Positions 12,676 to 23,609 of a DNA stretch of 23,609 nucleotides are shown here, in pieces. The notes beneath the pieces are model-generated. The model did no database searches, was not told the DNA's origin, and saw only the letters and a program-made list of their open reading frames with translations. Position 1 is the stretch's first letter, and each line of letters opens with the position of its first letter. The translations under genes and the position numbers were made by a program. Origin of the DNA: Echinococcus granulosus (Eukaryota > Platyhelminthes > Cestoda > Cyclophyllidea > Taeniidae); contig NW_020170466.1 of the NCBI RefSeq assembly GCF_000524195.1, positions 320,177 through 343,785 of the forward strand, read 5' to 3'.

Positions 12676-15549
12676 TGGTGCGGTATTCTTTCATAAGTAG
12701 CCGCATCGTCAAAAAGAATCGTTCACTGCAGATGCCTCCTTCTCCTTCTTCGATGTGTCACTTAAATCCACTTGCCTTTCACGCCACCTTTGGGGCCCTC
12801 CAGGTCAGCTCTGCTGTTGAAATGGTAAGATGGATTGGAAGCAAACATTTGGTCAGGTCACTCATCTAATCAAATTGGAGGCGTAGCCTGTAAAGGGAGG
12901 CAAGGGGACCCAACAGTGTAACAACTACCAGATCATTTGCGATGTGAAACAATCAAACTATCCTTTTATCTGCAAAAACAAAATTTGCACCTGTAGGTAT
13001 GAATATTATACTTGATGATATATACTCTTAGAATTTTGCTCAGTGCTGCTCTTATGAGCGGTAAATTTCACACTTTGAAATTAATCATGGTTTAAAATGG
13101 ATGGGTGGGTTAAATACTGGATGCACATCAGGTGGATGTTTTAATGTCAGTTTCATAAATTTCGTCAACAACGGGAATGACAAGCTGCCTTTTCAGTACA
13201 TCTCGTAGATTTGTCACTAGATTACGGAAAGCCGGCGCGCCACGACTGCCAGAGGAGCAGTAAAACAATGTTAGTGCTTCATTCCCAGTCTATCCTGACT
13301 CTCTTCTTCAAGTGCAACATTGACATGATCTTTTTGGTCTTGTTGGAAGATTTCCATTTTGAAAATGCTCAGTGGAGAACCGACGCAGGTATATGACTGT
13401 TCTACTCAAAGTGATTATTGGTAAGGCCCCATTTATCCTCACTTATGACGATGAAGTAGGTGATTTAGATCTACTCTGACCTCTGCCTACATCGTCCTTC
13501 ATCTCTCTCTTTCAAGAACAAATTATCGTAAGATAGAGGGCATTCGCGGCTGACGGTCGAACGATTGGGCATGCAACTGAACGATTTCACTCATTCAGTC
13601 ATCCACGTAGGAAGGTAGTCCGTTATGCAGAAAAGATTGGTGAACACATTTAACTTGGTAGTGGTGACATGCACCACCTGCCTCATGTTGCGATGTGCAC
13701 CATCTCAGAGAGACTAAGCCAAGCAGCGACCATTACGACAACTTTTGAGCAAAGCAGTGAGAAGCGGTCGTCACTTGAATGGATGGCTCATGGCGGTGAA
13801 GCATGTGGATGGTGTTAGACCTGGTCATCAAACCGAGATGATGCGGCTTCATGGTCTCGAAAGTTGGCCACAAAAACCAGTCGATGGGCAGGATGCTGTG
13901 GCGGAGAAAGAGCCTAAATTTACACTTGTTTTCTTCTCTTTTCACAAATAAGTGCATTAGGTTTTCCAGAAATCCGTTATGAGTCCCTCCAGACGATCCT
14001 TGACCATTGATGATGATGAGTGTCAGAAGGTCTTCTTCAGCACCACTGCACTTGATTGTTCAACTTTCGTGTTGCCTCTCTCTATCTCTCACTTCCTTCG
14101 GAGGCATCTCAACTTGTACCTGCCTTTGCACCAGCTTCAGTGTTGATGACTATGCCTCCTCAACTCACCTTATTTTTCACTTGTTGATTTTGTATGTTTA
14201 AAAACGAGTTTCTGTGCCTTTTAAAAGTAAAGAAGTTGGGAATGAAGCAATAGGCAGCTGAAAGGAAGTTGAAGAGGGCTCCACTGAAAACACAATTGAC
14301 CTCCGCACCTTTCTACATCCCTCCGATGTCGCCCTGATATCATTTTATGAAGGACGTGATCATTAATTTCGACAAGTCAAAAGTCGTACACAAATGTAAA
14401 GAATAATTAGAGGCTGAAAGGGAGTAGTGCAGTTTCTATGATATATTTCAGTTTAAGGGCCAATAAAAGAGGCAGAGGAGCATGCAGTGCCACCTTTCAA
14501 AAAGGCTTTGAAAGTGGGTGCAATGCCACATGTTTTGACTACAGACAGTAGCCATTTCCACTAGTAACATTGGCAACAATATTTGTAGGGTAAAGGCCTT
14601 ACAATCATCTCACTTACTTGCTTTCAGTCCGTTTGTTGCAGCGCATGTGGTCAAATAGTGTCTCGTGTTTGTGTATCTTCAGTTTGATCCTTTACACTCT
14701 TCCCATCTCCTCTCCTGTCCACCCCTTCCATCCTGCGTTCTCTCACAAAGTTTTGCTATTAAATTCTGTCCCACTAATTCATTCAGTAGGGGCAAACCTT
14801 CACTTGACTATCTTTTTAACTGATGCAAAAAATTAAGTAAGCGACGAAGGTTAAACCGGGATGGTGTCTCCCTCGCAAAAAGGGAGAGCATAATGTGACT
14901 CTTTAAAAGAATGGACAATTTGGACCTAAATCGGCTCAGTATTTTAATCCTCTTTAGCATCTTTTGCCATTCTCGATTCGATTCACACTGCCTGTCAATG
15001 TTGTGATTGCTCACTACTTTTGGCACATCATTTAACCCCCGCAATTGGGAAGATATTGTCCATTAATGAAGACCGATTATCATGCAATTCACTTCTTTTT
15101 GCCCACGAACTCGCCTGCCATCGAAGAACTTCAATAGTCAGATTTGCAATCTGTGATTTGCGCTGCCTTCCCCCACTTTTTAAATAAATAGATAACCTCT
15201 CTAGTTTTTGAAAACCGTAACCATGGGGTGCTTTATTATCAAAGAGGAAGCCATTTTGAATAACCAAGTAACGCATTCTAACTTTCAAGTGCAAAGGATT
15301 TGTTATGCGTCAAAATAGTCGTAAGTTTAGCTTCATAGCTAAAATCATTCAGGAAATCCCTAAAGCATACTAAGAGCAGTGGTATCTGATATGAAAACAG
15401 TTAGTGAGTAGTTTGCTGCCAAAAAGCTAGAAGTATACCCAGTTAATCAGGGCAAAGTGGATAGCAGTCATTTCTTCTAAACAGCTAAGTGCCTTGATTA
15501 AATGTGTTTATCGAAGAAAACAAATGTCACTAAGTTCATTAATCGCAAA
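12676..15549. other. Unique region between the two duplication units
   Basis: About 2.9 kb separating the ankyrin copies. I find no ankyrin fragments, no recognisable protein domain, no RNA gene and no clear mobile element. Open frames near 13745-13951 and 14007-14201 on the + strand, and at 14808-15294 on the - strand, are short and resemble no family I know. If A and B arose by a simple tandem duplication, this spacer was either part of the original unit and since diverged, or was inserted later. Confidence 0.45.
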
Positions 15550-15578
15550 TTAGGTTAAAAGTTTACATTTGTTTGAAA

Positions 15579-15598
15579 TTCTAAACCTGTTATTACAG
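15579..15598 (+). promoter_or_regulatory. Conserved 3' splice acceptor upstream of the ankyrin start codon
   Basis: The string TCTAAACCTGTTATTACAG ends at 15598, 51 bases before the ATG. Copy A keeps nearly the same string (TCTAAACCAGTTATTGCAG, ending at 10593), including a branch-point-like CTAAAC and the terminal CAG. It could be the acceptor of a 5'UTR intron or, since flatworms use spliced-leader trans-splicing, a trans-splice site. No matching upstream exon was found. Confidence 0.4.
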
Positions 15599-15649
15599 GT
15601 CAGGTAAATGCAGGTCTGATTGACAATCAAGAGCTATATTTTGGTAAGC

Positions 15650-17331
15650 ATGAATCCTTCTGGGGTATGTAGATCTAACGAATTATATTCCTTCATCATT
15701 CCTGATTACTAACGATATTGCATACTCGATATCGCCAACGCATTCCCTTGTTCTTAAGTTTTTGAATGATTTTAGTCCTCCTACCAGAGCGCATTGACAG
15801 ATGCCATCCTTTTCGACGATCCTGACACTCTCGAATCGCTATTTCAACTGGGTGTTAGTTTATTCTACGCACTTTTCCCTTATTCATTTGCACTTCTACC
15901 ACTATAATGTAGGCTACGAAAAAAAATAGACTGGCCAACTTTTTGGCATAATTGAAGGCACAAGACGCCTCTTGTAATCGTAGCAACATTTACTTTCTTT
16001 TGTAACAGTGATTGTTTTCCTTTGTCAACATATATCGCAGCACACTTGAGTGGCAGGTGCCCTAAACTACCTCCACCTTCTTGTCTCCTTTTAATCCATT
16101 CTCAAATCCGTCATTTAAATGCAAAAACTAGAGGATATTTTGTTCACTAAGTTAATCTGCAACTGCCATATTCATTTCGCTTGTACGCTCTCCCCTTTTC
16201 TTCCTATGCAATAGGTTGACCCGAACACGACTGTGTGTGAAGGTGGTGAGCTTCCCCTCATAGTGGCTGCCATGCATGGTTCTGTTCAGGCAGTGTACAC
16301 CATTCTCAATTATGGTGCGTCACTTACTGCCGCTGATAGATACGGTAACACGGCCCTCCATTGGGCGGCAGTGGCAGGCAGCATCTATTGTGCGCATATC
16401 CTTCTTCAGCATGGAATCGACATTAATAGATTAAACTACATGAACGCCACGCCCCTAATGAATGCCATTTCCTTCCAGAACATTGACGTCGCAATATATC
16501 TGCTCTGGAATGGTGCCTCCACGACACCTGAATTGAACGTTTATGAGGAATCGGCCCTCACTTGCGCATCTTCTACGGTTTGTGACTAACGTCGAGTGTA
16601 GACTATTCTACCCTGTTTATCCCATACCTTTTAGAGTGACATAAACAGCCTTCTAGCATCACCACACCACCGTGTCAATAATTTTTCCTGCAAAGTGTTA
16701 CCAATAAACTTCTGCTTAGGGTGACGTTGCCATCGTGGAGCTCATTTTGGCAGTAGAAGTCCCGGTGGAGCATCGGATTAGAGACTTGTACGCTTCTCTC
16801 GGACAGGCTGCGGTAGGTGGACATATGGAGGTGGTGCAATTCTTGCTTGATAATGGAGCTCCTGTCGATCTCCCCAACACTACGATTGAGAGTCCTCTTA
16901 ATCTAGCCATTTGTGGTGGCGATGAGTCAATTGTACGCCTCCTTCTTTCCCGAGGGGCAAATACTGAGACCGTTAATCGGTATGGCTACACACCACTCAT
17001 GGAGGCTGCAATAAGGCGAAATGTGAATGCAGTCACTGCTCTCCTATCTGCAGGTCAGTGGGTTTTCTCTAATAATATGATTTATTTGCTCATGTTTATT
17101 GACTGAGGTGCTACTTGGAGCAGGCTGTATTGCAGCAGCCGCTACTTTCTGAAGCTTTCATTTGTTGTACTCTGACAGACATAATCATTGTTGCTGCAAT
17201 TTTTTCCAGGCGCCAACATAACTACCGTGAGTGAAAAAACTAGAGAAACGGCTTACGCTTTGGCCGAAGAACAAGGTTACTTTGAAATCTGCGATATTCT
17301 AATGGAATCCCTGGATGTCAAAAATTTGTAG
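15650..17331 (+). CDS. Ankyrin-repeat protein, 303 residues
   Basis: Five exons, 15650-15664, 15776-15853, 16215-16577, 16720-17053 and 17210-17331, join in frame. Phases are 0, 0, 0 and 1. The product is almost all ankyrin repeats, about nine, with first lines such as GNTALHWAAVAG (75-86), NATPLMNAI, ASLGQAAVGGH (177-187), ESPLNLAICGGD and GYTPLMEAA. Hairpin loops carry NGA, RGAN and HGID-type turns. There is no signal peptide, membrane segment or second domain. Ankyrin stacks bind other proteins; the partner cannot be told. The start exon (MNPSG) is short but has A at -3, a GTATGT donor and a TACTAAC branch site in the following intron, and it aligns with copy A. Donors GTTAGT (exon 2) and GTTTGT (exon 3) are unusual, but the frame requires both. 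A longer 5' end is possible. Confidence 0.83.
15854..16214 (+). other. Intron 2 of the ankyrin gene
   Basis: A 361-base phase-0 intron with a GTTAGT donor and acceptor CTATGCAATAG. Joining the exons gives FQLG followed by VDPN, a natural ankyrin loop. The equivalent part of copy A is similar near both ends and diverges in the middle. No further exon is seen inside. Confidence 0.75.
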
Positions 17332-17569
17332 TCTCCATTTCTTCCACAATTAGCTCAACGTAATTTGCTCTTTACCAGTATAATAATTTGGAAAGCTGAA
17401 GTCACTCTATTTGATCATACTTGAGGTCACTCTAATACATCTGCATTTGAGACGTGGCCATATTGCGTGATACATTTAATGCCAAACAGCCATATATGCA
17501 TGTGACTGGTCGTTAAGACGAAGATGCGACTGTAAATTGGACATCATGTACATTACGGCATGGACAAAG

Positions 17570-17575
17570 AATAAA
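17570..17575 (+). terminator. Possible poly(A) signal of the ankyrin gene
   Basis: A canonical AATAAA lies 239 bases after the stop codon. A variant AATAAT near 17381 is closer and could be used instead. Neither is decisive. Confidence 0.28.
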
Positions 17576-17975
17576 GTGGGGATGATTCTTTTATACTTTT
17601 GATGGGTTCGAAATTGATAGTAGATCAGACTGACTAAATGGAAACGTCTTTACTTTGAAAGCTGAGCCTTAAGTCCTTCGTCGCGCCAGGGTTGGAAAAG
17701 AACCGTGAAATCGGTGTATGTCAGTTTTTCAGCAAGTCATGGAGGCAGATTAATTGATATGCTACAAGGCTTCATTCACTATTGGCTGATGCTGTCACAA
17801 GTGCTGCTACAAGGTGCTACAGCTGGAATCTTAGTAAATTGTTGCTTTCTGCAGAAAGCCAACTTGTCTAATTTGACATCACTGTAAATACCGAGTTTTG
17901 GCACTAGCAATAATTGGCAAGCTCGTGCGAACACTTCGATACTACCCAGCTGGAGGATTCGATACAGAGCGTGCC

Positions 17976-20900
17976 ATAATCATTCTGGGTCCCATTTCCT
18001 GCAGAATGGAATGCTTATTATTAGCATCAGTGGACGTCCCTTAAGAAAGGGTTTTTCCTTACGCGGCACAAGACTTCTCGGATGCGTGGGCTCAGCATCA
18101 CATGATAACTGCTAAGTTTCCCTCTATTTGAAAAGCATGTTTAACACTTCTGAGGACTTACGATATGGCACACGCGCCAAGCTAATATGGATGGTTTCCC
18201 TCACTACTTTGGATGACTGTGACAGTGAGACAAGACTTAGTTGCAAAATTTCACAGAATACACCTTTATCATCGCTCAAAAGCCAGGGATGCTTACAAAG
18301 ACTAAATGAGTATCTCATTTACTTATCCAACCCCATTTTTAATCAGCTCATCGTTCTTCATTTTTTGCGTTGCCTTAGAATAGAACGAAAAAACAACAAA
18401 ATATGTTACTCGGATCAAGTAAAGTAGGATGATGGTGTGTAAACGATCAGCATGATTGTGAGGTTAGAGAGTGTAGACCAAAAGAAGTTTGCATAATATT
18501 GGTGAACATACTTCAACGCCCAAATGCAACAATTTTCTTCGCGGCCTGTGGTGCAGACAAAGGGCAATAAGACAGTTACAACACAATATTTGCATGAGCT
18601 AGAGGTTGTAAGAACTCTAGATTCCCAGATGATGCATTCCTGCGTATTTATGGCTTTCCAAGTGGCCTGCTCCTTGCCGTGATCACAAGTAAACACAGCC
18701 TGCAACTCCACACCGTATTGCTTAATGGGTCTAATTCCTAGAGAGTGCCAAAGCAGGGACAGTCCAAAACGGTCAGCAAATTTAATAAATCAAGTAATCT
18801 ATATATGCTAGATTGTACACAGGTGCATGACATTAACCGCCTCGGTATCTGATGCAGTTTTCTCCTGAATGGTCTGGAGGTAAAGTGAATAGACCCCGTA
18901 ATGACCCAGCCAAAGGGTGGTTTGTAACACCAAGCGGATGCTAAAGGACGATGCAAATTTCAAGCTTGCCGTTGGGCTCTCCCAAGTTCTCTCTCTAATT
19001 CTTCTAACTTCAGCTTAGCTCACACCACCACTCCCTACCATGAGGTGATATTACTCTCCAAACGACCGCTTCTGCAGTGGTCAGGCTGTGCTCTTTCATT
19101 TTTCCCGAACACTTGCCCGTAGGTACTCAGGCTAACATTCATTCGACTGCTTGCCGATCTACTGCATAAAAGCACTTGTGATAGATAACATTCACTGCAA
19201 TATCAAAGACAATTACAACAATGCAAATGGTACGATCATCCTCTCTATCTCACTCTCACTCTGGTTCCACCGGTCGTGCCTCCGAAAAGTGTGGTGTTTA
19301 TTTGCGATGGCATCTCGTCAACGCTTGCGCGGTTGCAAACACGCAAAAGCATATGGAAATAAGACCCAGCTAGTAGTGCTGACAGGAAGAACTTGGCTGA
19401 ACAAGCTGGCATAAGGAAGGCAATAATGGGTGAGGAGAAGTGCCTGGATAACAGAGACAATCTACAAGGATCCAAAGGCATGTCACTTTCAGCTAAACGG
19501 AATCACTACATTATACGGCGCGTTTGTTCGAGATTGAACGAGTATTCTGGGAAGCAATCGACTTGCCCCTTGAGCTTGGGAATATGAGAAGATTTTGTGA
19601 GTGAACAACCGCCTATTTGCTGGTTACCCACCTCAGTCGTCAACCACTTCAGCAGAAGTGGCATCCTCAGGGCTCAGCAACATAACCTTCACCTTTTTGC
19701 ACTCCCAGAAACTCCTAAGTGGAAACTCATCATTTGTGCTTCCTCATACCTGTCTTATGGCTAAAGCGCAGGCATTTGGAGCTCATTGAGAGGAAATGTA
19801 CTGCAGAATTTTTCTTTCACTCTTGTTAACTGGCAGGAGATGAGGTCTGGTGTCATGTGCTTTACTCAATTTGCTAAACTGGTTTTATGCACAGTGACAA
19901 CTCCAGAAGAGCTCTTCCAATAAACGCCTTAAAAGTGCCACTCTTTGTGCCAAAAGCCCTAATGTTCTAGCACAATTCAAAGTTCGTTCCCTCATCCCTT
20001 TCCTCCTCAGCGGTCACCATCACTTGGCAACAGACTGCAAATGCATCACCAATACATAAAAAGGGAAGGTCACTCGAAATGGTACACTTTGATAATCCTC
20101 TGTCCACTGACATATGGACTAGTACTAACGTAATCAAACCAGTAGGCAAGCACGCGCTCGACATACACAGCAAGCTCACAACTCCCTTTTAAACACCTTG
20201 ACTTCTTTACTATTGCGGTTGGTAACCACTCATACCACCATCAAATGAGCTGGAGGTGATTGCTTCACTAATTTGGGCTATAATAAACAGTATGTTTCGC
20301 TTACATCACTAAAATGGAAAAGTAGCAGTACTGCTAATAGTTCCCACACTGCCACTTTTGGTTATAGAGCCATTCAATAGCTCACTTACATATTCTTTAT
20401 TTCGGTTATTTCTAGATGATGGTTAACTATTTCATCCAAATGATCCGTTTATTGAGAGCTCTTTACTAGAAAGGAACAGTACCACACATGCGCTTACAGG
20501 CAGCAGACCTTTAACAAGGCGGATTAACGCTATGCCTTCACGGCAGCACTTTTGACGTTACTCCCACTGCCGTTTTCGCGCAGCTCCCCTCCCCGTGGAA
20601 AGGAACTTTTGCTTTGGGTGTGCCTTGTCTTTGATGCGTTCCCGAGACTAAACCACTCTGCCCGCCTTTGGCAGAGATCACCTTCATTACCATTTATAGC
20701 CTCACAGGCCTTCTTTCTTCTCTTAACCTTGCCAACTTAAAACGGTTCAGTGCTTTCACCTTACGATTACCTACTCCAGCAAGTCTCATACGCGATCCAA
20801 ATTTGCCGTTTTTGTAAGAATAGCAACGTGATCAGTTTGATCGTGTATCGAATACAGAGACGCGGTTGGCAACAAACAAACCTAACTGCTGCACTGCAAT

Positions 20901-23012
20901 CTATAAGAATGGGACCTAAATCCTTCATCCATCCTGCAAAGCAATGCAATGTTATCATTTCGCTATCAGGCCGAATAACAAAGATGACACAGGTACAGTG
21001 ATTTCATACTAGATTCCTTCGTCATAGACCCACTTCTAAAATGCCCTAAAAATGAATTTCGCATTGATGTTGACAAATTGGCGGAGTCAAAGTGATCAAA
21101 CGCTGAGAGGATAAGGTTAATAATGCTTTATTAATAGTACTGCGAGTCATGGAATTTAAATGAGTCGAGTAATGCACACTCGACCAGCGCGACTCAACAT
21201 TGGCAGTTTGTTTGCCTAAATCGGACTTATTCACTCTAGGCACCATATTTGTAGCATGTGGATTCAAAACGGGTTAATCGGCATTCAGACTTGTGGCAAA
21301 CGAAGTGTTCTTCCACTCACTCGAGCGCTTTTGAATAAAAGTTGTGGTGAATTGTATGTAAGTTTGGCCCAATCAAATGCGTATTCAATGCTTTAAACAA
21401 AGCGACTTACAGAGACAGTGCTAGAGCGTACTATTTGAAGTGTACCAGTTCAACCACCAAAAAGAAGGAGTTAATTCATCCACCATCACATAACTTAGTG
21501 CCAAGCTCAAATCATGCCCTCTCTGACAGCTCCTTACATAGGAGACGCCCTCAATTCACCCACGGGATTAATCATTTCCACTAGATGATTCCCATCGCAT
21601 TGCAACACGGTCTTTTCCAATTCGCGTTTCAAGTACCAAACCACATTCCATCAGTAAAGGTGTATTCTTTCAAAATCAACAATCTCCAATGTCAGTAGTC
21701 ACGCAGGCAATTTACTTTCACTGGAGCCCAAAGACGCATTCGAAAATGCCCTAGAAGTCTAAGGTGAATGGTTTGTTAAGTCTACACCTCCTGACACCGA
21801 CAACGATCCATTTCAAATTCAGAATCAATTTCTGCAGCATTTACTTCATAATCTGCTGAATTCGCACAATCTACTTGAGCCTGGTTATCGGTAGTGCTCA
21901 GAATATTGCGCAGCTTGTGGTTTTTTGCAAAAGCTAACCCCGTAAAATCATCGCAATGATCTTCACCTATATTAGTCATTCCAGCAGGTTTCTCTAAAAT
22001 GCGTTGATGAGTTTTACAGGAAATATTTGGGGCAGAAGATCCATTCGAAAAGTTAAGATTAAATCATTCTGCACCACCAACAGGAATGTGACTTAACGTG
22101 ACGAGAGCCTCCTTTATCAATGCTCAAATTCGTATTCAGATGAAACATTTGAGCTCGGTTTAAACAAATCTCCCGAATTTATGCCCTACATGGAAAGATG
22201 GAGAGATTTGTTAGTAGTTTGCCAAGAACTCCTGTTTGTGCCTTTTATCCAACCTTGAAATGTTTTGCAAAAAACCTGCACATACTCTCCTGTAAATGCC
22301 ACGAGGTCGGCCCTTGCAGAGTGAGGTGGCTAGAGATATGCAGCGGTGAGGAGTGAAGGAGGGAAAGTCAGGTGATTTGAAGCAGTGAACATAAACAGGA
22401 GCCTATGACATTCGTTAGAGGAGGCAAGGGCTGCTAAGGCTTGCAGACGTATTTGGTTGGGTGAGAGTACAAGGAAGGTGCGCAGACACGGTGCCAGTAG
22501 CATCTCGGAGTGCAGATGACGACTTCCAAACAGTGAAATGTGTTATGCATTTCATCACGGCCTCGTAAAACGCCACATTAATGGGTATCCACATTCCATA
22601 CATTAAAGCCGCATTCTTTGCATATCTCGTTGGTTAGATTTGGATGTGGCTTAAGTAATAAAATCTGGGAAGGACTGCTTGCAAGGATTGCTTCTGAGTG
22701 ATACATTGAGTAAACTATATCCACTCTACCAAGTGCAACAACGAGTCAAATAGTCCGTAATACCAGAGTAAAATTTTGACCAACACATTCATTCTACATT
22801 CGTCACTGATTCTCTGCAAACTAGTGATCTTTGTGAAAGGCCGCAATGTCATCAAGTGGGAGAATTGATTTGTCTCACTTCCTCAATGCATGTTGAGGTG
22901 CGGGCGAATGCTTGTTCCGTCGTACTGACAGAAGTAAAAACATTGATTTCTCTCGAAATAGCAAACGGCATGCCCTATTGCCTCTTTGAATATCTATTAT
23001 GTTATTTTGCAG
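17976..23012. other. Gene-poor region downstream of the ankyrin pair
   Basis: About 5 kb in which I recognise no gene. Open frames exist on both strands, for example 18128-18427 (+), 18415-18711 (-), 20750-21001 (+) and 21782-22063 (-). They are no longer than expected by chance and show no family motif. I see no tRNA, no transposase or reverse-transcriptase motifs and no terminal repeats. Exons of a gene extending beyond the window could be hidden here. Confidence 0.4.
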
Positions 23013-23177
23013 TAGTCACAACTGCTCGATCAGGGGTGGAGAGATCCTCTAATAACTACGTCCTCACCAATGATCAATCCACCCACAACACTGCTTGCGA
23101 TACCTTCGGTCTCAGAGCATGGCCAGTAACACCGCAGATGCTTCAGCACGATCCGTTTGTTGCGATGGCAGACAGAG
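23013..23177 (+). CDS. Candidate internal exon of an unidentified gene
   Basis: A 165-base open segment is bounded by a strong acceptor (TTATTTTGCAG, ending at 23012) and a donor (AGAG|GTAATT). Both borders are in phase 1, so it is a symmetric exon of 55 codons. The peptide runs from VTTARSGVERSSNNY to DPFVAMADR and is rich in Ser, Thr and Asn, with a tidy mixed composition. I recognise no domain. It lies 432 bases before the window's end with no partner exon seen, so it may be an early exon of the next gene, or a chance pairing of splice-like sites. Confidence 0.3.
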
Positions 23178-23609
23178 GTAATTATTCTCCAGAACGCTTT
23201 TATCAGAGTGAAGAACGTTTTACGGTTACAATTTGAGCCGATTCACTTATTTGTTGTTGTTTGGCCGCTTTACCTGGTGCGGCATCTCGGAACGTCAGTG
23301 TTGCCGTCCTTATTAGGAACCTTTTGAATTGTTTCAATTCACTTTTACAGTCGGTCTATTTACACGCTCTCAACAATGAGATATCCTACTATTTCTGACA
23401 ATAATAGCACAAATTTGCTTTTCTGCATTGAACGACTATATTCATCCGCAAATTTCTACTATCTTGCTTGTCTTTTCCCTTGCCCCATAAACTTTCGTCA
23501 ATGGAAAGTATATTGAGTACATCATTTTGTAACACTCACCTTATTTTATCCCATTTTTACAATGTCAGTAACCTTAAGGTAATTTATAGGCACTGTCATA
23601 TTTTAGTAC

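Larger units (their letters stand above)
15550..17975 (+). repeat. Tandem duplication unit B (carries the intact ankyrin gene)
   Basis: Partner of 10545-12675. The offset grows from about 5,005 bases at the upstream splice site to about 5,023 at exon 2, 5,075 at exon 3, 5,243 at exon 4 and 5,261 at exon 5. This localises most of the lost sequence in copy A to exon 3, its adjoining intron and exon 4. Similarity continues some 640 bases past the stop codon. Confidence 0.8.

Noticed and set aside
18415..18711. - strand open frame of 98 codons with several Cys residues
   Set aside because: The Cys spacing fits no zinc-finger pattern that I know, and there is no supporting splice or neighbour context.
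21782..22063. Acidic open frame of about 93 codons on the - strand (NIGEDHCDDF to RCRCQEV)
   Set aside because: It looks gene-like in composition, but stop-to-stop frames of this length are expected several times by chance in a window this size. There is no recognisable domain, and the upstream end is a stop codon with no usable acceptor.

Overview
The window reads as eukaryotic nuclear DNA, most likely from a parasitic flatworm and probably a tapeworm. This rests on split genes with introns from about 70 bases to 1.4 kb, AT-leaning composition, long non-coding flanks, no bacterial operon signals, and a clear metazoan Pitx homeodomain. The species cannot be fixed from sequence alone. All three gene-sized units that I can support are on the + strand.

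Layout. (1) 1-4270: non-coding upstream DNA of the homeobox gene, with a G-rich tract and one candidate alternative first exon (3028-3172). (2) 4273-4385: a compact promoter-like cluster of three CCAAT boxes, a CACGTG E-box and a CArG box, followed by a probable small 5'UTR intron. (3) 4599-8062: a Pitx-type paired-like homeobox gene in three coding exons (478 residues), interrupted at the conserved paired-class intron site between homeodomain residues 46 and 47. (4) 8063-10540: non-coding DNA with a 19-bp tandem repeat and a diverged 130-bp direct repeat. (5) 10642-12071: a decayed ankyrin-repeat pseudogene (copy A). (6) 15650-17331: an intact five-exon ankyrin-repeat gene (copy B, 303 residues, about nine repeats). 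A and B are tandem duplicates whose similarity continues into both flanks. (7) 17976-23609: largely unexplained DNA, with one candidate internal exon at 23013-23177 that may belong to the next gene.

The Pitx gene would encode a nuclear transcription factor. The ankyrin gene would encode a small protein made only of ankyrin repeats and probably acts as a protein-binding scaffold. Nothing in the sequence ties the two genes functionally. Comparing A with B was the most informative step: it supports a 5-codon first exon in B, shows how A died, and exposes a conserved 3' splice site just upstream of both starts that may be a trans-splicing acceptor. I found no tRNA, rRNA, CRISPR array or recognisable intact transposon.
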